Assembly: GCA_036245525.1 (NCBI GenBank)
Contig: BTPG01000003.1
Span: forward strand, 187,741,033 to 187,805,032
Direction of reading: 5' to 3'
From: Semisulcospira habei
Lineage: Eukaryota > Mollusca > Gastropoda > Semisulcospiridae
Length of the DNA stretch: 64,000 nucleotides
A program made the position numbers and the translations under genes. Under the pieces are notes generated by a model. That model did not search any database, was not told the origin of the DNA, and saw nothing but the letters and a program-made list of their open reading frames with translations. Positions 23,738-38,102 of the stretch are shown piece after piece; position 1 is the first letter of the stretch, and each line of letters begins with the position of its first letter.

Positions 23738-26593
23738 TTGTTTATCTTGTGCACTCTGTATTTTGTAATAAGTCCAAGCGAATTTTCCATCAAAGGTGCA
23801 GTTATGAGAATAGGGCACCTCAATGTGTTTCATTTGTACAACAAACTAGCCGACATATCTGTATATATTAACGATCCTGCACCGTTCCACCTGTTTGGAC
23901 TCAGTGAGACGCGTCTGAGTTCCTGTGTAAGCGATGCAGCAATCAGTATCCCCAATTTTTCAGTTATTAGACGAGACCCCTTGTCTCCCGGTCAAACTGG
24001 CATCGCTGTCTATATTCATAATTCTATCCAGCAATTAGTTCATCGACGCGTCGACCTAGAAACGATGGGGGTGGAGTGCGTATGGGTCGAAGTTAAGTGT
24101 CCGAAATCTAAACCGGTATTAATTGGGTTCTTATATAGAAATCCCGCCACAACGTTTGAGTGGTACGATCAGTTTAGTCATAACCTTGACAGAGCTTTAA
24201 AAAAGAAGGCCGACATTCTTCTATTGGGCGATTTTAATATAGATTTACTTAAGCCGCACCCCGCCTGGGGCTCAACGTCATCTCTGTTTGGCTTAGTACA
24301 GTTAGTGAAATCACCCACCAGAATTACTCCAACTACTTCCACGCTTATAGACCACATATATACTAATAAACCCAAAGCCGTCTCTGACGTTGATGTCTCA
24401 AATCTTAGTGTTAGTGATCATTATCCTGTGGCTTGCTCCTGGTCTTCTAAACTCCCTAAACCAAAAAAGAACGGCCATACAACTATAACGTATAGGACAT
24501 TCAAACACTTCAGGAAAGACGAATTTCTATTTGATCTAGAAAATACTCCTTTTAATGACGTGCTCCTGTCCTATGATCCTAATACCGCCCTCAGTATTTG
24601 GTACTCTCATTTCCTAAATGTACTTAATAAACATGCTCCTCTACGCGAGAGGAGGGTAAAATCTAACACTCTTCCTCCCTGGCTTACTCCGGAAATCATG
24701 CAGGCGATGGCGCTTAGAAACGATCTACGTAGCAATAAAATGTTCACTGAATATAAGCAACAGCGTAACCGTGTTAAATACATGATCAGAGAGGCAAGAA
24801 AAAAGTTAGTTCGTGACACGGTTAAAGACAGCAAAGATACCTCTACTATATGGCGCCTTCTAAACACACTTACTAGGGGGTCTCCAAGTACCGCAACTAC
24901 CATTCCCACTAATCTTACTGCTGATACATTCAATGACCATTTTCTTTCGATTGCCAAATCTCTAATATCGACAAGCCAGGATAACATTTATCACCGCTCA
25001 AATTTGCTATCTGAGTTTTGTCAACAAAGAACAATGGGCACAGCCCCCTTAAACATCCCGATGTTAGCTGTTCATGAAGTGGGTTTACTCATAAGTAACC
25101 TTCCAAATAAAAAGTCCTCGGGGCCTGATGACATCAGCCCGAAAATACTTAAACTGTCTCTCCCATACATTGTAGAATCCTTAACTTATATTTATAACCT
25201 CTGTATCCAGCATAACACTTTTCCTAACGAACTTAAATATGCCAAAGTAATTCCACTTCCAAAAACAAAAGATCGTTCTGACCCTAATAATTATCGGCCT
25301 ATTTCTTTATTATCTGTTTTGTCCAAACCACTGGAAAGGCACGTTCATAAACACCTGCTTGCTTACCTAGAAAACCGTAAGCTCCTGCACCCTTTCCAAT
25401 CCGGATTTCGTCCGCAGCATTCATGCCACACAGCACTTACACGCCTTGTTGACACATGGCTCAAGGGTATGAATAAGTCACAGTTAACAGGAGTAGTCTA
25501 TCTGGATTTTAAGAATGCTTTTGATCTGATTAACCATACTATTCTGACTGCTAAGCTTCACACATAACTCAATAACGGAGACGCAGTTGCTTTTTTCACA
25601 TCTTACCTTACTAAAAGAAAACAAAAGGTTCTTGTTCATGGCTCATACTCCTCTCTCAAAGATGTAAGCTTCGGTGTGCCCCAAGGGTCTGTACTGGGCC
25701 CTCTACTGTTTTGCTTATTTATCAATGATTTGCCTCTACATATTACTTGCCAAGATGTACAATGCGACCTTTTTGCTGACGACACCTCAGTTCATACTAC
25801 TAGTAAAGATATACAGGTAATTTCCGACAACCTACAACAAAGTCTTCATGAAGTATCAGCTTGGTGTATAAACAATTCTATGGTTGTTCATCCAGCCAAA
25901 ACGAAATCGATGGTAGTCGCCACGCGCCAAAAACAGCAGATAATGCCTCTATTACTTAACCTTTCACTTAAAGGTAGTCAGGTAGAACAGGTAAATGAAC
26001 ATCGAGTACTGGGGATTACAATCGACAGTCAGCTAAAATGGCAAGCTCATACAGACGCCTTATGCAAAATAGTAGCCAAAAATCTCTTTATGTTATCAAA
26101 ACTGAAATATTATACTGATTCAGATACCCGTAAACTATTTTATAACGCTCACATACGTTCTTATATCGATTACGCGTCATCGGTATGGGATGGGTGTAGT
26201 GAGGTCCATTTAAAGAGACTCAATTCCCTACACAGACGAGCGGCCAAAATAATCTGCCCTGATCCACACCTAAGCACTGAAGAAAAGCTCTCAAAAGCAG
26301 GTCTCCTGCCACTTCAAGATCATGTTAAATATAACAAAGCAATCTTTATGTTCAAAGTGTGGAAACGCAAAACACCTGAGTACATCTCCACTTTGTTCCG
26401 TAAGTCTGAGTCCAAGCTTGGAAACATCAGAAAGCTTTTCATAGTCCCAAAACCAAGGATCGATCTATATAAAACTAGCTTATCCTTCTCAGGGGCACTT
26501 ATCTGGAATGCCCTTCCCGACCATGTAAAATCCGCCTCCTCGCTAGCCTGTTTTAAAAAGGGTATCTGCAAATATTTTGTGGATCACTCGTAG
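23738..26593 (+). pseudogene. Nearly intact CR1/L2/Jockey-type LINE ORF2 with one nonsense codon (copy C)
   Basis: One frame runs from 23738 (or ATG 23804, MRIGHLNVFHLYN, which aligns with copy B's start region) to TAG at 26591-26593. It is interrupted only by TAA at 25565-25567. By alignment with copy B that codon replaces tyrosine, so one substitution explains it. Endonuclease landmarks: GHLNVFHL, GLSETRLSS, LGDFNIDLLKPH (24226-24261), TLIDHIYTN, SDHYPVACSW. Reverse transcriptase blocks: NKKSSGPDDISPKILK, NNYRPISLLSVLSKPLERH, QSGFRPQHSCHTAL, VVYLDFKNAFDLINH, FGVPQGSVLGPLLFCLFIND and DLFADDTSVHTT (about 25768-25803). The C-terminal region ends SFSGALIWNALPDHVK. No RNase H domain is present. 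The preceding SGNH-like frame may be its ORF1. Confidence 0.93.
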
Positions 26594-27839
<1,246 letters not shown>

Positions 27840-28000
27840 ATACAATTGTGTTTGTCTTTTGTGGGTATTCTGCGGTTTTGTGTGTGTATGTGGGGTGTGG
27901 TTGAAAGAGGGGCGGTATGGCACCTATTACTGTGTATGTGTATGTACAAAACCTACATTACAAACAAACATAAATAAATAATTTAAATAAATAGTTATTT

Positions 28001-28042
28001 GGGTTTAACGCCGCGCAGGCGACTACGGCCATCTCATGGCGG
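28001..28042 (+). repeat. 42-bp conserved module (GTTTAACGCC...CATGGCGG)
   Basis: The motif GTTTAACGCCG, CAGGCGACTACGGCCATC and TCATGGCGGTTAA recurs at 31238-31282 and 54168-54211. It is dispersed rather than part of every minisatellite unit, so it is probably a SINE or MITE core domain. Confidence 0.7.
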
Positions 28043-28062
28043 TTAAATAAATAAGATAAAGT

Positions 28063-29109
28063 GAAACAACCAACCTCAGGGAGACTGAAAAGATCAAGCT
28101 TTGTGAAGGAGACGAGAGCACTGCAGAGAAAACACCAGCCAAAGCTCCCTGCGCAGGTAGAGGCTCTGAATCCTGCTAGCGACCTTCCACCCTGGGAAAG
28201 TAAGCCAGTAAATATCACGATCTCTTCCACGGTACCCTACATCACCACCAAAGATGAGTACAGCAATGTGAACAAGAAAGTCCTGACACTGGTCATGCTC
28301 GAAGAAAAGTATCTCCAGGAAGGATGGATACGGGCATACACCGATGGATCAGCCACAGATGCATTTCAGAATGGAGGGGCTGGGGTGTATATTCAGTACC
28401 TAAACGGAAAATGGCAGGCAGAGGCAGTACCAACAGGCCTTCACTGCACAAATTACAGAGCTGAGGTGGAAGCCCTGGTCCGCGCTGCAAACACCCTTAA
28501 TGGCACAACAGACCCTGATACCCAGAATGTCTTTCTGACTGATGCCTTATCTGTCCTTGAGGCATCAACAACAAGCAAACTGCCACATCTACAAGAGGCA
28601 CTGCAAAACATCAAGTGCGCCAGACTGGTGCTGCAGTGGATCCCTTCACACTGTGGCATCTACGGCAATGAAGAAGCTGACAGAATGGCAAAAGTGGGTG
28701 CAGAGAAAGAACAAGACGAAAATGGAGTCAGCTTCACAGAAATGAAGACCATCATTAAGTCTGTGTACAGACCACCACGACGGCCCCTCGACAGTTACCA
28801 TCGGCTGTCCAGACAAGAGCAGGTGACCATCTTCTGTCTGAGGAGCGGGCACAACCGACTCAATTTTCACCTGCACAGACGCTTACACCTCGTTCCATCT
28901 CCTCTGTGCCCTTGTGGAGAAGCAGAGCAGACCACAGAGCACATCCTCCAGGACTGTGGGAACCACCAGCTGCTGAGGGAGGAGATATGGCCGAAGCCCG
29001 CCACTCTACAAGAGAAACTGTATGGGCCTGTGGAGGTGCTACAGAAGACCACAGATTTCATTTTGAGAGCCAAATTCCAAGTGTGACGGCGTTCGAGAAG
29101 AAGAAGAAG
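28063..29109 (+). pseudogene. 5'-truncated LINE with RNase H domain, 10-bp target duplication
   Basis: An open frame to TGA at 29084-29086 encodes a type I RNase H domain. It has IRAYTDGSATDAFQNGGAG (catalytic Asp, about 28330), NYRAEVEALVRAAN (Glu), NVFLTDALSVLEA (Asp) and WIPSHCGIYGNEEADRMAK (His and Asp, about 28635-28690). A C-terminal zinc-knuckle-like CPCGEAEQTTEHILQDC follows (about 28908-28958). This architecture belongs to the RNase-H-bearing non-LTR groups (I/Jockey-like and relatives), different from LINEs A-C. A GAA-rich tail (29095-29108) and the duplication AAGATAAAGT (28053-28062 and 29110-29119) bound it exactly. The endonuclease and polymerase domains are absent, so it was dead on arrival though still open. 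Confidence 0.9.
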
Positions 29110-29280
29110 AAGATAAAGTAAGTCAAAGATACCTGGGACATATGAATGCTAAGTAAAGGATAGATTATGAACATGCACATGTACATTCTTTTGGTGGGTG
29201 TTCTGCGGTTTTTTTGTGTGTAACTGGAGTGGGGTTGGGAGCGAGCGGTGTGACACATATTACCATGTATGTGTATAAGA

Positions 29281-29696
29281 CAAGACATTTATTCACCAAG
29301 TAAAACGTTACAAGGATTTTTGTGTGGCATGGCGACAGTAAAATACATCCTCACTTGTTGGAGATTCATCATGTCATACACTCAGTTGGCGATCATCCTG
29401 TATACAGCACTAAAAGATAGATAAACACAATATTAAACACAAATCAGTCATATGTCACAGATCATGGAATCACGTTGTTCCATGGATGGTGATGTACCGA
29501 GGACAGCTTCTGGACAGAAGCTGCATCTGAATTGAGAGGTTCTGGCTTTCAAAGCACGGAACCGCCGGCCAGAGGGCAGAAGCTCGAAGAGATGATTGGC
29601 TGGGTGTGACAGATCTGACAGAATAGTACTGGTGGCCACATGCGCAGGGGCACCATGGTGTATGTTCTTATGCTGTATGCTGATGTGTATGTACAA
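29281..29696 (-). pseudogene. Reverse-strand LINE 3' fragment
   Basis: On the minus strand, 29448-29696 encodes ANHLFELLPSGRRFRALKA and RCSFCPEAVLG, a C-terminal motif seen at the end of many L2/CR1-like polyproteins. It is followed toward lower coordinates by AT-rich sequence ending ...AATAAATGTCTTGT at 29281. It interrupts a minisatellite unit (TGTGTAT on both sides). Confidence 0.6.
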
Positions 29697-29951
29697 AACC
29701 TACATTACAAACAAATAAATAAATAATTTAAATAAATAAGATAAAGTAAATCTAAGGTACCTGAGACATATACATGTTAGGTAAAGGATAGATTATGAAC
29801 ATACACATATGTGCATGTCTTTTGGTAGGTGTTCTGCGGTTTTGTGTGTGTATTTGGGTAGGGGTTGGGAGCGGGCGGTATGGCACCTATTACCATCGAT
29901 ATATGTGTATATTTTCTTCTTGCATGCTGGTGTGCATGTACAAAACCTGCA

Positions 29952-31151
29952 TTCGACACTATAGACCACTCTATCCTCCTCCACCGCCTTCACCACTCCT
30001 TTGGCATCACTGACTCTGCTCACTCCTGGTTTCTCTCTACCTCTCCGACAGACAGCAGTCCGTCACCATCGACGGCGTCTCCTCCAACCCAGTCACGCTT
30101 TCCTGCGGAGTTCCACAGGGGTCCGTCATGGGCCCGGTCCTTTTCACACTCTACACCTCTCCCCTGTGCAACATCATCCAGTCTCACCACATACAACACC
30201 ATCTCTACGCTGACGACTCACAACTACTAGACAAAGACAAACTCGACAACACTCAGTCACTACTGACTCGCACGGCTGACTGCTACGAAGACGTGAAAAA
30301 CTGGATGACAGCAAACAAGCTGAAACTGAATGACGACAAAACGGAAGCCATGCTGGTAGGCACTCGCCAGAAACTTTCCCAGCTCCCTCCCTCCCTCCAC
30401 CTTCAACTCGACAGCACCCCCATCTCACTCTCTGACTCGGCCAAAAACCTCGGCGTTATCCTCGATTCCTCTCTTTCCATGACCAGCTTCGTCTCCTCCA
30501 CGGCCCAGGCATGCTACTTCCACCTCTGCCGCATCAGTCAGATCAGAAAATACCTCACTACCGAAGCTGCCACCAAACTTGCTGTCTCTCTCATCTTATC
30601 TCGCATCGACTACTGCAACTCTCTCCTTTCCGGCCTCCCTCACTCCACCACTTTCACTCTCCAGCGCGTCCAGAACAATGCTGCCCGCCTCGTCCTCAGA
30701 AAGAAAAAAAATCCGACCACATCACTCCCCTGCTCAAACTCCTTCACTGGCTTCCCATCCCCCAACGCATCCAATACAAGATTCTGTCTCTCTGCTACAA
30801 ATCCCTGAACAACTGCGCTCCCGCCTATCTCTCAAACTTACTTCACCCCTACACTCCTCCCCGCTCCGCCTCCGACCCTCTCCGCCTCCACGTCCCCCTC
30901 ACCAAACTCAGCACTTTCGGCCCCCGCTCCTTCTCAGTATACGGTCCATCCACCTGGAACACTCTCCCACTCTCTCTCCGTCAGAAACACTCTCTCTCCT
31001 CCTTTCAGTCCGCCCTCAAAACTCACCTCTTTCAACAGTTCTAGCACTATACCACCACACTCCCCACCCTAAGCAGACTGTCGTAATGTATTTCACTATT
31101 TCGCGCTTAGAGTTATAATTATTATAAGATAAGCGCATTATAAATACCGTA

Positions 31152-31190
<39 letters not shown>
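29952..31190 (+). pseudogene. L2/Rex1-type LINE reverse transcriptase fragment, frameshifted
   Basis: Starts inside the polymerase domain (AFDTIDHSILLHRLHHSFGI) and continues with SCGVPQGSVMGPVLFTLYTS (about 30105), HLYADDSQLLDKDKL (catalytic YADD, about 30200-30245) and KNLGVILDSSLSM. The C-terminus reads LHWLPIPQRIQYKILSLCYK ... FGPRSFSVYGPSTWNTLP. Frame changes lie near 30040 and at an A run near 30705; it stops at 31042-31044. The tail GCGCTTAGAGTT ... AAGCGCATTATAAATACC ends in (ATT)n at 31150-31190. AGCGC/GCGCT can pair as a tail stem. It is inserted in minisatellite sequence at ...CCTGCATT | ACAAACAAAC. Confidence 0.9.
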
Positions 31191-31192
<2 letters not shown>

Positions 31193-31850
31193 AAACAAAC
31201 AAAAGTAAATCAATAAATAATTTAAATAAATAGCTATTTGGTTTTAATGCCGAGCAGGCGACTAATGTCATCTCATGGCGGTTAAATAAACAAGATAAAG
31301 TAAGTCAAGATACCTGGACCATACGAATGCTAAGTAAAGGATAGATTATGAACATGCACAGATGTACTTGTCTTTTGGTGGGTGTTCTGTGGTTGTGGAG
31401 TGGGGTTGGGAGTGGGCAGTATTACCATGTATGTGTATGCGAACATCAGCATATGTACAAACCTACTTTACAAACATAAAAATAAATAATAAATTTAAAT
31501 AAATAAACTAAGGCAAATCAAAGATACCTGGGACATATGAATACCATGTAAAGGATATATTATGAACATGCACACACGTGCATGTCTTTTAATGGGTGTT
31601 CTGTGGTTTTGTATGTGGGGTGGGGAGCGGGTGGTATACACCTATTACCATATATGTGTACACGTATGTTCTCATCTTGAATGCTGATGTGTATGTGCAA
31701 ACATACATCACAAACATATGAATAAATAAATAAAACAATGAATTAATAAATAAAATAAGTCGGAAATATCTGGGACCTATGAATATGCATGCTAATTAAA
31801 GGATAGATTATGAACATGCACAGATGTATGCATATTGAAAAAATAAAACT

Positions 31851-33570
31851 CTCCTTGGTGGCCATCACCATACCACTAGTGATCATGGGCATCAAGGAAT
31901 TCCTTCCATCCATAATTAAAAGGAAAAATAATAAATAAATATGTAAGTGAATACATAAATGAATCAAGAATAAATAAAACATGTAATATAATGGAGAGGG
32001 CTACTATCTGTATTGTGTCTCAAGCAGTCCCGATAAAACTTGATCATAAGAGTTCTTGTGAGTACTTGAGTATGGAGTGGCTGAATGGGTTGCAAAAACT
32101 AAAATATTTATATTTAGGTGTTTAGCTGAACATGGTGATTTAGATGGAAACGGTTCGGAGATGGATTTCACTCTGCTGGCTTGTGCTTAAGACCAGTCGG
32201 ATAAGAGTGTGTTTGACCAGTTACAAATCCCATCCCCACTAATAACAAAAGAACAGACCTACACTTAGAGCCGTTAGGCTGGAAAACAGACGAACAACAT
32301 GCATGTTGTATCCGGACAAAAAGTCTGCAGAATGTTGAAGATGGTCGGCAGACACAATGCACAACATGCACGAAGGGAGTTTACTTTCGATATGCTTTCC
32401 TTCCATAAAAGACCGAGTTCTATGTGAAAGGCTGTTTCCAAGACCAGGAAAAATAACATATATGACGTTGATAAGATGTACTTCAAATTGCAAATCCAAA
32501 ATAATCTCTGTTTCACTTCAGGAGCAAAGTAAAGCTGCATCAACCGTGCGCGTCTGATTGACTTCTTTCGAAGTCATCTCGCTGACCGCCATTTTGAAAC
32601 TAGCGACGCGAGTATTCTTACGGCATTAAAAATATTAATTTTAAAATTATTTTATCGCAAATATGTATACATGTTTTACTTGCTCATGATTTTAATTTAC
32701 TCACTGGAATAAACTTGTAACTTATGTGCTCGAAATTTTCAATGTTATGCACAAAAAAAATTTTTTGCACCTTATCCGGGCCGAGTACGAGAACTGGTTC
32801 CCTCACATCGAAAAACAGCTTTCGAAAATTACTTCTACCGAAATGTCTCCACCCTAAGGACAAATATTGTTGCTATGCATAAACCATATGGCATTAGTAC
32901 TTTCGTTTCGTACCTGCAAACCATTTTTACTCTTTTGACGAACTACTTATCTCTGCAGAAATTGCGTAAGCTGCTAGACTATTACTGTGATCCTTTTTTT
33001 GCACACACTACAGAGGTACATACATGTTCATATGTTAAAATACATACTGGGGTGTCAGGGGGGGGGGTTAAAAAGACCCTTCCACCCATCCAAAAAAGAA
33101 AAGGAAAAAATCTAAGTGATATATGTACTCCTCGTTGTGAATCTTATGAATTAAATGGGTAGAAGTTTTAATGTGACACAGAGACACCCTCGTGTCATCT
33201 TCCCAGTACCCACTACATACACACGCACACGAGTTACGGTAAACATGTGCTATGAGATTTTGTAAACGCCCTGCCGCTTTTTGTGTGCATGTACATATCA
33301 ACAATTCCTTTTATAATCTGAATGACACTTTGTTTCTTTACTTGTGTATAACCGGTTTTCACAGGGTATTACCTCCTTTGCTTCGGGGTTGCAATAGCTC
33401 GGTTTTCTCACTGCAGTATATCTGTTTATCGGTCTTATATCTTTGTGTTGAAAAAAGAGTTGATTAGTAAGACTGTTGTTGGTTTTTTCGTTTGTTTAGG
33501 GTTTTTTGTTTTTGTTTTTTGCAACTCTTGTAATCCGGAATCTTTACCTCAATACGGTTTTATGAAATTG
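31851..33570. other. No gene recognised
   Basis: AT-rich sequence. Short open frames on both strands (32239-32543, 32875-33162) show no domain. A C/G run (33058-33067) and a TG-poor interior are the only local features. Confidence 0.5.
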
Positions 33571-33752
33571 TTAACCCCTTCAAAGCCAGCGACCCATGAA
33601 TGATCTCTTCTCAGCTATCGCAACTAGGTAAAGAAACAAATGCGGCCAGCAAGAGACATAGATCCTCATGAGTCCCTGCGACAGCGGGGGCTCATGAGGA
33701 TCTATGCCTCTTGCATTTGGGTTGTGTTCGCTATAAATCGACAGTGATGGAT
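33571..33752. mobile_element. Hairpin family B, full-length type
   Basis: GTTAACCCCTTCAAAGCCAG at the left, core CAAGAGACATAGATCCTCAT / ATGAGGATCTATGCCTCTTG (33650-33716), and right end AATCGACAGTGATGG. It closely matches the SINE-interrupted copy at 20740-21353. Confidence 0.8.
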
Positions 33753-34265
33753 TATCTCGATGTCAAAACATTTGCGTTTCAGTGCTGTATCCATGAAAAC
33801 CAAAATGTACAAAGCTGCATTGATAAATATATTGTTTGTCCTCATTTATATTGAATTATTTCAATACCGTGACGGTACTGGAAGTAATCTTTCTGTAATC
33901 AGTGTTGTGCATGCCCTGGTGTTGTACATGTTAATGAATTTGAGGAAAAGCGTTCGAGCATTTTATTTGTGGATTGTTTTGTGTACTGCAAGTCTGGTCC
34001 TGTTTTGAAAAATGTCGGTCTTGGACTAGTCTTGGTCAATGCATTGGCGGTTCTCCAATAAAATTTCTGTGATTCATTGTGTGCTTTTAGTAACTCGGAA
34101 TTTCTTTCTCTAGAATCCACAGGCGTGGGATGATCATTGTGAAATCGATCACTTCTGTAGCAACCCGTGTTACAAGTCTTATTGATTTCACAAAGATCAT
34201 CCTATGCCTGTACTAAAATCGTTTTCAACTTTTCATTTAAAGACAGTTACAAAATATATTCAATA
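33753..34265. other. No gene recognised
   Basis: AT-rich; similar in part to 21353-21600 (ATCCATGAAAACCA, GAATTATTTCAATACCGTGA, GCGTTCG), so it is a diverged copy of the same dispersed flank. Confidence 0.5.
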
Positions 34266-34266
34266 G

Positions 34267-34870
<604 letters not shown>

Positions 34871-34875
34871 ATCAT

Positions 34876-34938
34876 AGGTCAAGGGTAGTGCCAGATTCGC
34901 TCGCGAATTTGGCACTACCGCACTACCCTTGAACTATT
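34876..34938. mobile_element. Hairpin family A, variant core
   Basis: TAGGTCAAGGGTAGTGCCA pairs with TGGCACTACC...CTACCCTTGAACTA around TTCGCTCGCGAA. The GCACTACC block is duplicated in the right arm. Confidence 0.7.
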
Positions 34939-34995
34939 GGGGTGTTTGTTCATCTCCCGCAGTTAGCGAGGGACGTAAAATGTGACAGACTTAAA

Positions 34996-35212
<217 letters not shown>

Positions 35213-36081
35213 CCTAAGCTATTCTTGATAGGCAATCGACACAAAAGCTGGAGGTTTTAGAACCATAACAAATTTAATCAGAAGCAGATTCAGGCCAAAG
35301 GCACCCCGATCAAGCGCCTGCTGACGTAATGCATTTAATTATCCCATCAACACACGCTCGACGAATGCCTTACCTCTGGTAAGCACTTAGCGAAGTTCAA
35401 ACGTAAATTTTTTTTTTAATGGTATGGTCAAATAATCCTGAGAAAAAAAACGAAGCGAACAAAACCTGAAAAATTCTGACGGTCACAACCACAGAACTGA
35501 GTGTACATTTTGAGGCCACAGCAAAATTATGCCCGACGTCGGCCGGATGGCCGTTTGCGCGTTGGGAAGACAGCAAATCCATTTTTTTGTAAAAAGCAAG
35601 ATTTTTCGTTGCCTTCCACACGCACCGATAGGATAAGTAGCGAAGTGTATTCTTGTTTGTTTACTTTATATAAAAAAAAAAAGGGTGTTCACCCGAAATA
35701 TTAATACTAACTGCCTTTTCCAAGCGTGCTTTTTTCTTCGTTGGGTTCAGTGTTCTCTGCTTTTGACACGCTCGGGAGTCACGTTTTTGGTCAGGATATA
35801 ATTTTGGGGAAGATTTTCTTTGTATTTTTCAATGAAAATCTCGCTTTTCACAAAACAAAACAAAAATTGACTTGCTGTCTTTTGCTTTCACGGGGCGCAA
35901 TTGGTAAATCGCGTTACTAGACCAAGCTTTTTACAGCCACGATAATAATATGCCATTCACGTAGAGTTTTTACTGTCGTTGTAAATGAGCAATCTGCACA
36001 ACCGGCCTGAGACACAACCAAGCAGGAATGTGAGGAAGGCTGCCTAGTGGGATGAGCACGTATAAATCAGTATTCGTCGTC
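35213..36081. other. No gene; remnants of family G and element X
   Basis: GCCCGACGTCGGCC (about 35531) is a family G centre. CACCCGAAATATTAATACT through GCTCGGGAGTCACGTTTTTGG (35690-35790) is a diverged right end of element X. Confidence 0.55.
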
Positions 36082-36174
36082 TTAACCCTTTGGTTGTCGG
36101 TAGCGGTTTTGTCGCGGTGATTCCTGCAGCGCAGGAATCACCGCGACAAAACCGCTACCGACAGCCAAAGGGTT
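36082..36174. mobile_element. Hairpin family C, near-perfect palindrome
   Basis: TTAACCCTTTGGTTGTCGG at 36082 pairs with CCGACAGCCAAAGGGTT at 36158-36174. The arms are about 45 bp with a single mismatch and a 3-bp loop. TTAACCCTTTG is typical of piggyBac-type ends. Confidence 0.9.
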
Positions 36175-36295
36175 GTCACAACACATGAAAGTCCACTGCT
36201 TGTAACATGAATGCACCTGTAGACCTAAAAAAAGAAATGGAAATTTGGTAGGAGACCTCTCAAGGCTGCTTGCTAGCTGCTGAAAACAGACAGAC

Positions 36296-36368
36296 AATAA
36301 CAGGTCAAGAGTAGCGCCGAATTCGCTAACCAAAGCTATTCTGGCACGACGCTTGGTCTGTAATAGTC
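36296..36368. repeat. Degenerate hairpin family A core
   Basis: AGGTCAAGAGTAGCGCC and GCTATTCTGGCACGACGCTTGG are the two halves with several mismatches. Confidence 0.55.
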
Positions 36369-36865
36369 CATCCATCTATTCAAAAAAGTATTTTTGGTCC
36401 CATATTTCAATCCATAAATATCTTCTATGCATAAAAATTTCATTCCGATTCAGAGCTTGTCATTAGCAGCATAATTAAAATTTTCAAACGCCAAATAGTT
36501 TTCAACACAAGCACTTGATAACAACTTGAATACCCAACAACCATTGTGTTCAGTGCTCAGTACAAGTAAACGGGAAGACATGCTATAAACGGACTAACCT
36601 AAAAGAAATCTCTAACAATTACATGCAACATGCTGCATAGTATGATGAGTTCACAATAATGAGCATCTGAACTCCCCAGTTTTAGCAAAAGAGCCGCAGC
36701 GTTAACGCCAGCAACAACAATCCACCAACCGCCTCACAGCCAAGCGGACAAAGATTGTGTTTATAAAATCTTAGTAAGTTCTACGCCACACAGTCGTAGC
36801 TGTCCAAAAAACGATGATACGAGGAGGAGTTTTAGCAAGATGAAAACGGGCTAACACCCCTTGAA
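36369..36865. other. No gene recognised
   Basis: AT-rich intergenic sequence. Confidence 0.5.
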
Positions 36866-36960
36866 TCCTCCTCGATTCAACCGCGAGAGGCCTAGATCTC
36901 ATGCGCCCCCGCAGTAGCGGGGGGCGCATGAGGATCTGCGCCTCTCGCGGTTGAATCGTG
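36866..36960. mobile_element. Hairpin family B, GC-rich variant
   Basis: GATTCAACCGCGAGAGGC and GCCTCTCGCGGTTGAATC (36874-36891 and 36940-36957) close a stem continued by CGCCCCCGC/GCGGGGGGCG around AGTA. Confidence 0.85.
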
Positions 36961-36983
36961 CTCGTTTTTTTTATCGGCAGTGA

Positions 36984-37121
36984 TGAGGTTTACCCATTCT
37001 GCCCTGACGCCCTACAGAGGGAGATGGGTCGACCTGGTCGATCCATCTCCTGCAACTGGTGCAGTCACTAGATGACGCCTCCAAAATTTGGGAAATACGG
37101 CCGTCGGGTTGAATGAGTTAA
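36984..37121. mobile_element. Hairpin family A outer ends without the core
   Basis: TTTACCCATTCTGCCC left and GTCGGGTTGAATGAGTTAA right. GGGAGATGGGTCGACC pairs with GGTCGATCCATCTCC (37020-37050). The GTTCAAGGG core is missing, a deletion derivative. Confidence 0.65.
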
Positions 37122-37932
37122 AATATTGTTATTTATCATTCGTGGCTGGATGTGTTGCAGATGTAAAAACCGCGGTCATTTTTGTTTAACACACCAAAGA
37201 CTGCACTCGCCGCAGTCCACCCGATACTCGCTCAACGACAGTCTGGAATTGGAATCCCAGGGTCAATTGATATTAGGCGGGAAAATGCTGGTCTTTGTTT
37301 ATCACAGAGATAATTAGTACATACAGGTATTGGCAACAAATACAAAAGGCCGGCAACAAATACAAACGGTTGTAAATGGACAATTCCATGCACACTATGG
37401 AATAAAATACACACGCTTGAAAAAATAGACACATTCATATACATATACAGTGTTTACAAGCTGTACATATACACATTCGTTTTACAATGGACACATTCAT
37501 ACAGTTTGGTATACAAAAGCACATTCAATTAATAATACACACGATTGAAAAAATGGACACAATTTCATGACAAAAAAGTTCATTTGTTTGTAAAACAAGC
37601 AATTTGAAGAAACAGATAATGCACATGTACAATTTTCTGTTTCTTCAAAATAAGTGATTTTACTTCTTTTTTTCTCTCTTCATGCACACAGCATATCTCA
37701 TTGCAGCACACAAACACACTCACACACTGACAACGGTGTATAAAAAATCGCTCATACTTCGCTCCTAGACTGCCGAGGGAATACAAATATTAACCCCCTT
37801 GGTTTAAAGCAAATGGAGTTAAAAAAATTAACAATTCAATGCCGCAAGTTCTCGTGTGGGCCCGTTGCAATGCTGGGCCACGAAGAACCATGAGAACAGT
37901 TCAGAAGACAATTAACAGAAGCACTCTCCCAG
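37122..37932. other. No gene recognised
   Basis: AT-rich; imperfect ATGGACACATTC-type short repeats at 37380-37570. Confidence 0.45.
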
Positions 37933-37990
37933 TGCACACAATGTCATCGGGCCGACGTCGGCCCGAAGTCCTTTTGCTCACTGGGCTGTG
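37933..37990. repeat. Palindrome family G
   Basis: CATCGGGCCGACGTCGGCCCGA (centre about 37957) with outer CCCAGTG/CACTGGG. Related to 43832-43908, 35531 and 21648. Confidence 0.7.
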
Positions 37991-38102
37991 AGGTTAATGC
38001 GATGTCTTGTGATGTGGATTGATCATACAATCAAACATGTAAAGGCGATACACTGTGAAAGACGCCTAACTATCTCCTGCTGAAGTGCGACGTCTCCTGT
38101 CC

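Larger units (their letters stand above)
27840..31850 (+). repeat. ~240-bp minisatellite array broken by LINE insertions
   Basis: Five to six units share CTTTTGGTGGGTGTTCTGCGG, TATTACCATGTATGTGTAT, ATGTACAAAACCTACATTAC, ATAAATAATTTAAATAAATA and GGATAGATTATGAACATGCA in order. Units lie at 27840-28062, 29110-29280, 29697-29951, 31190-31468, 31469-31710 and 31711-31850 (partial). Two units carry the 42-bp domain at 28001 and 31238. Confidence 0.8.
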
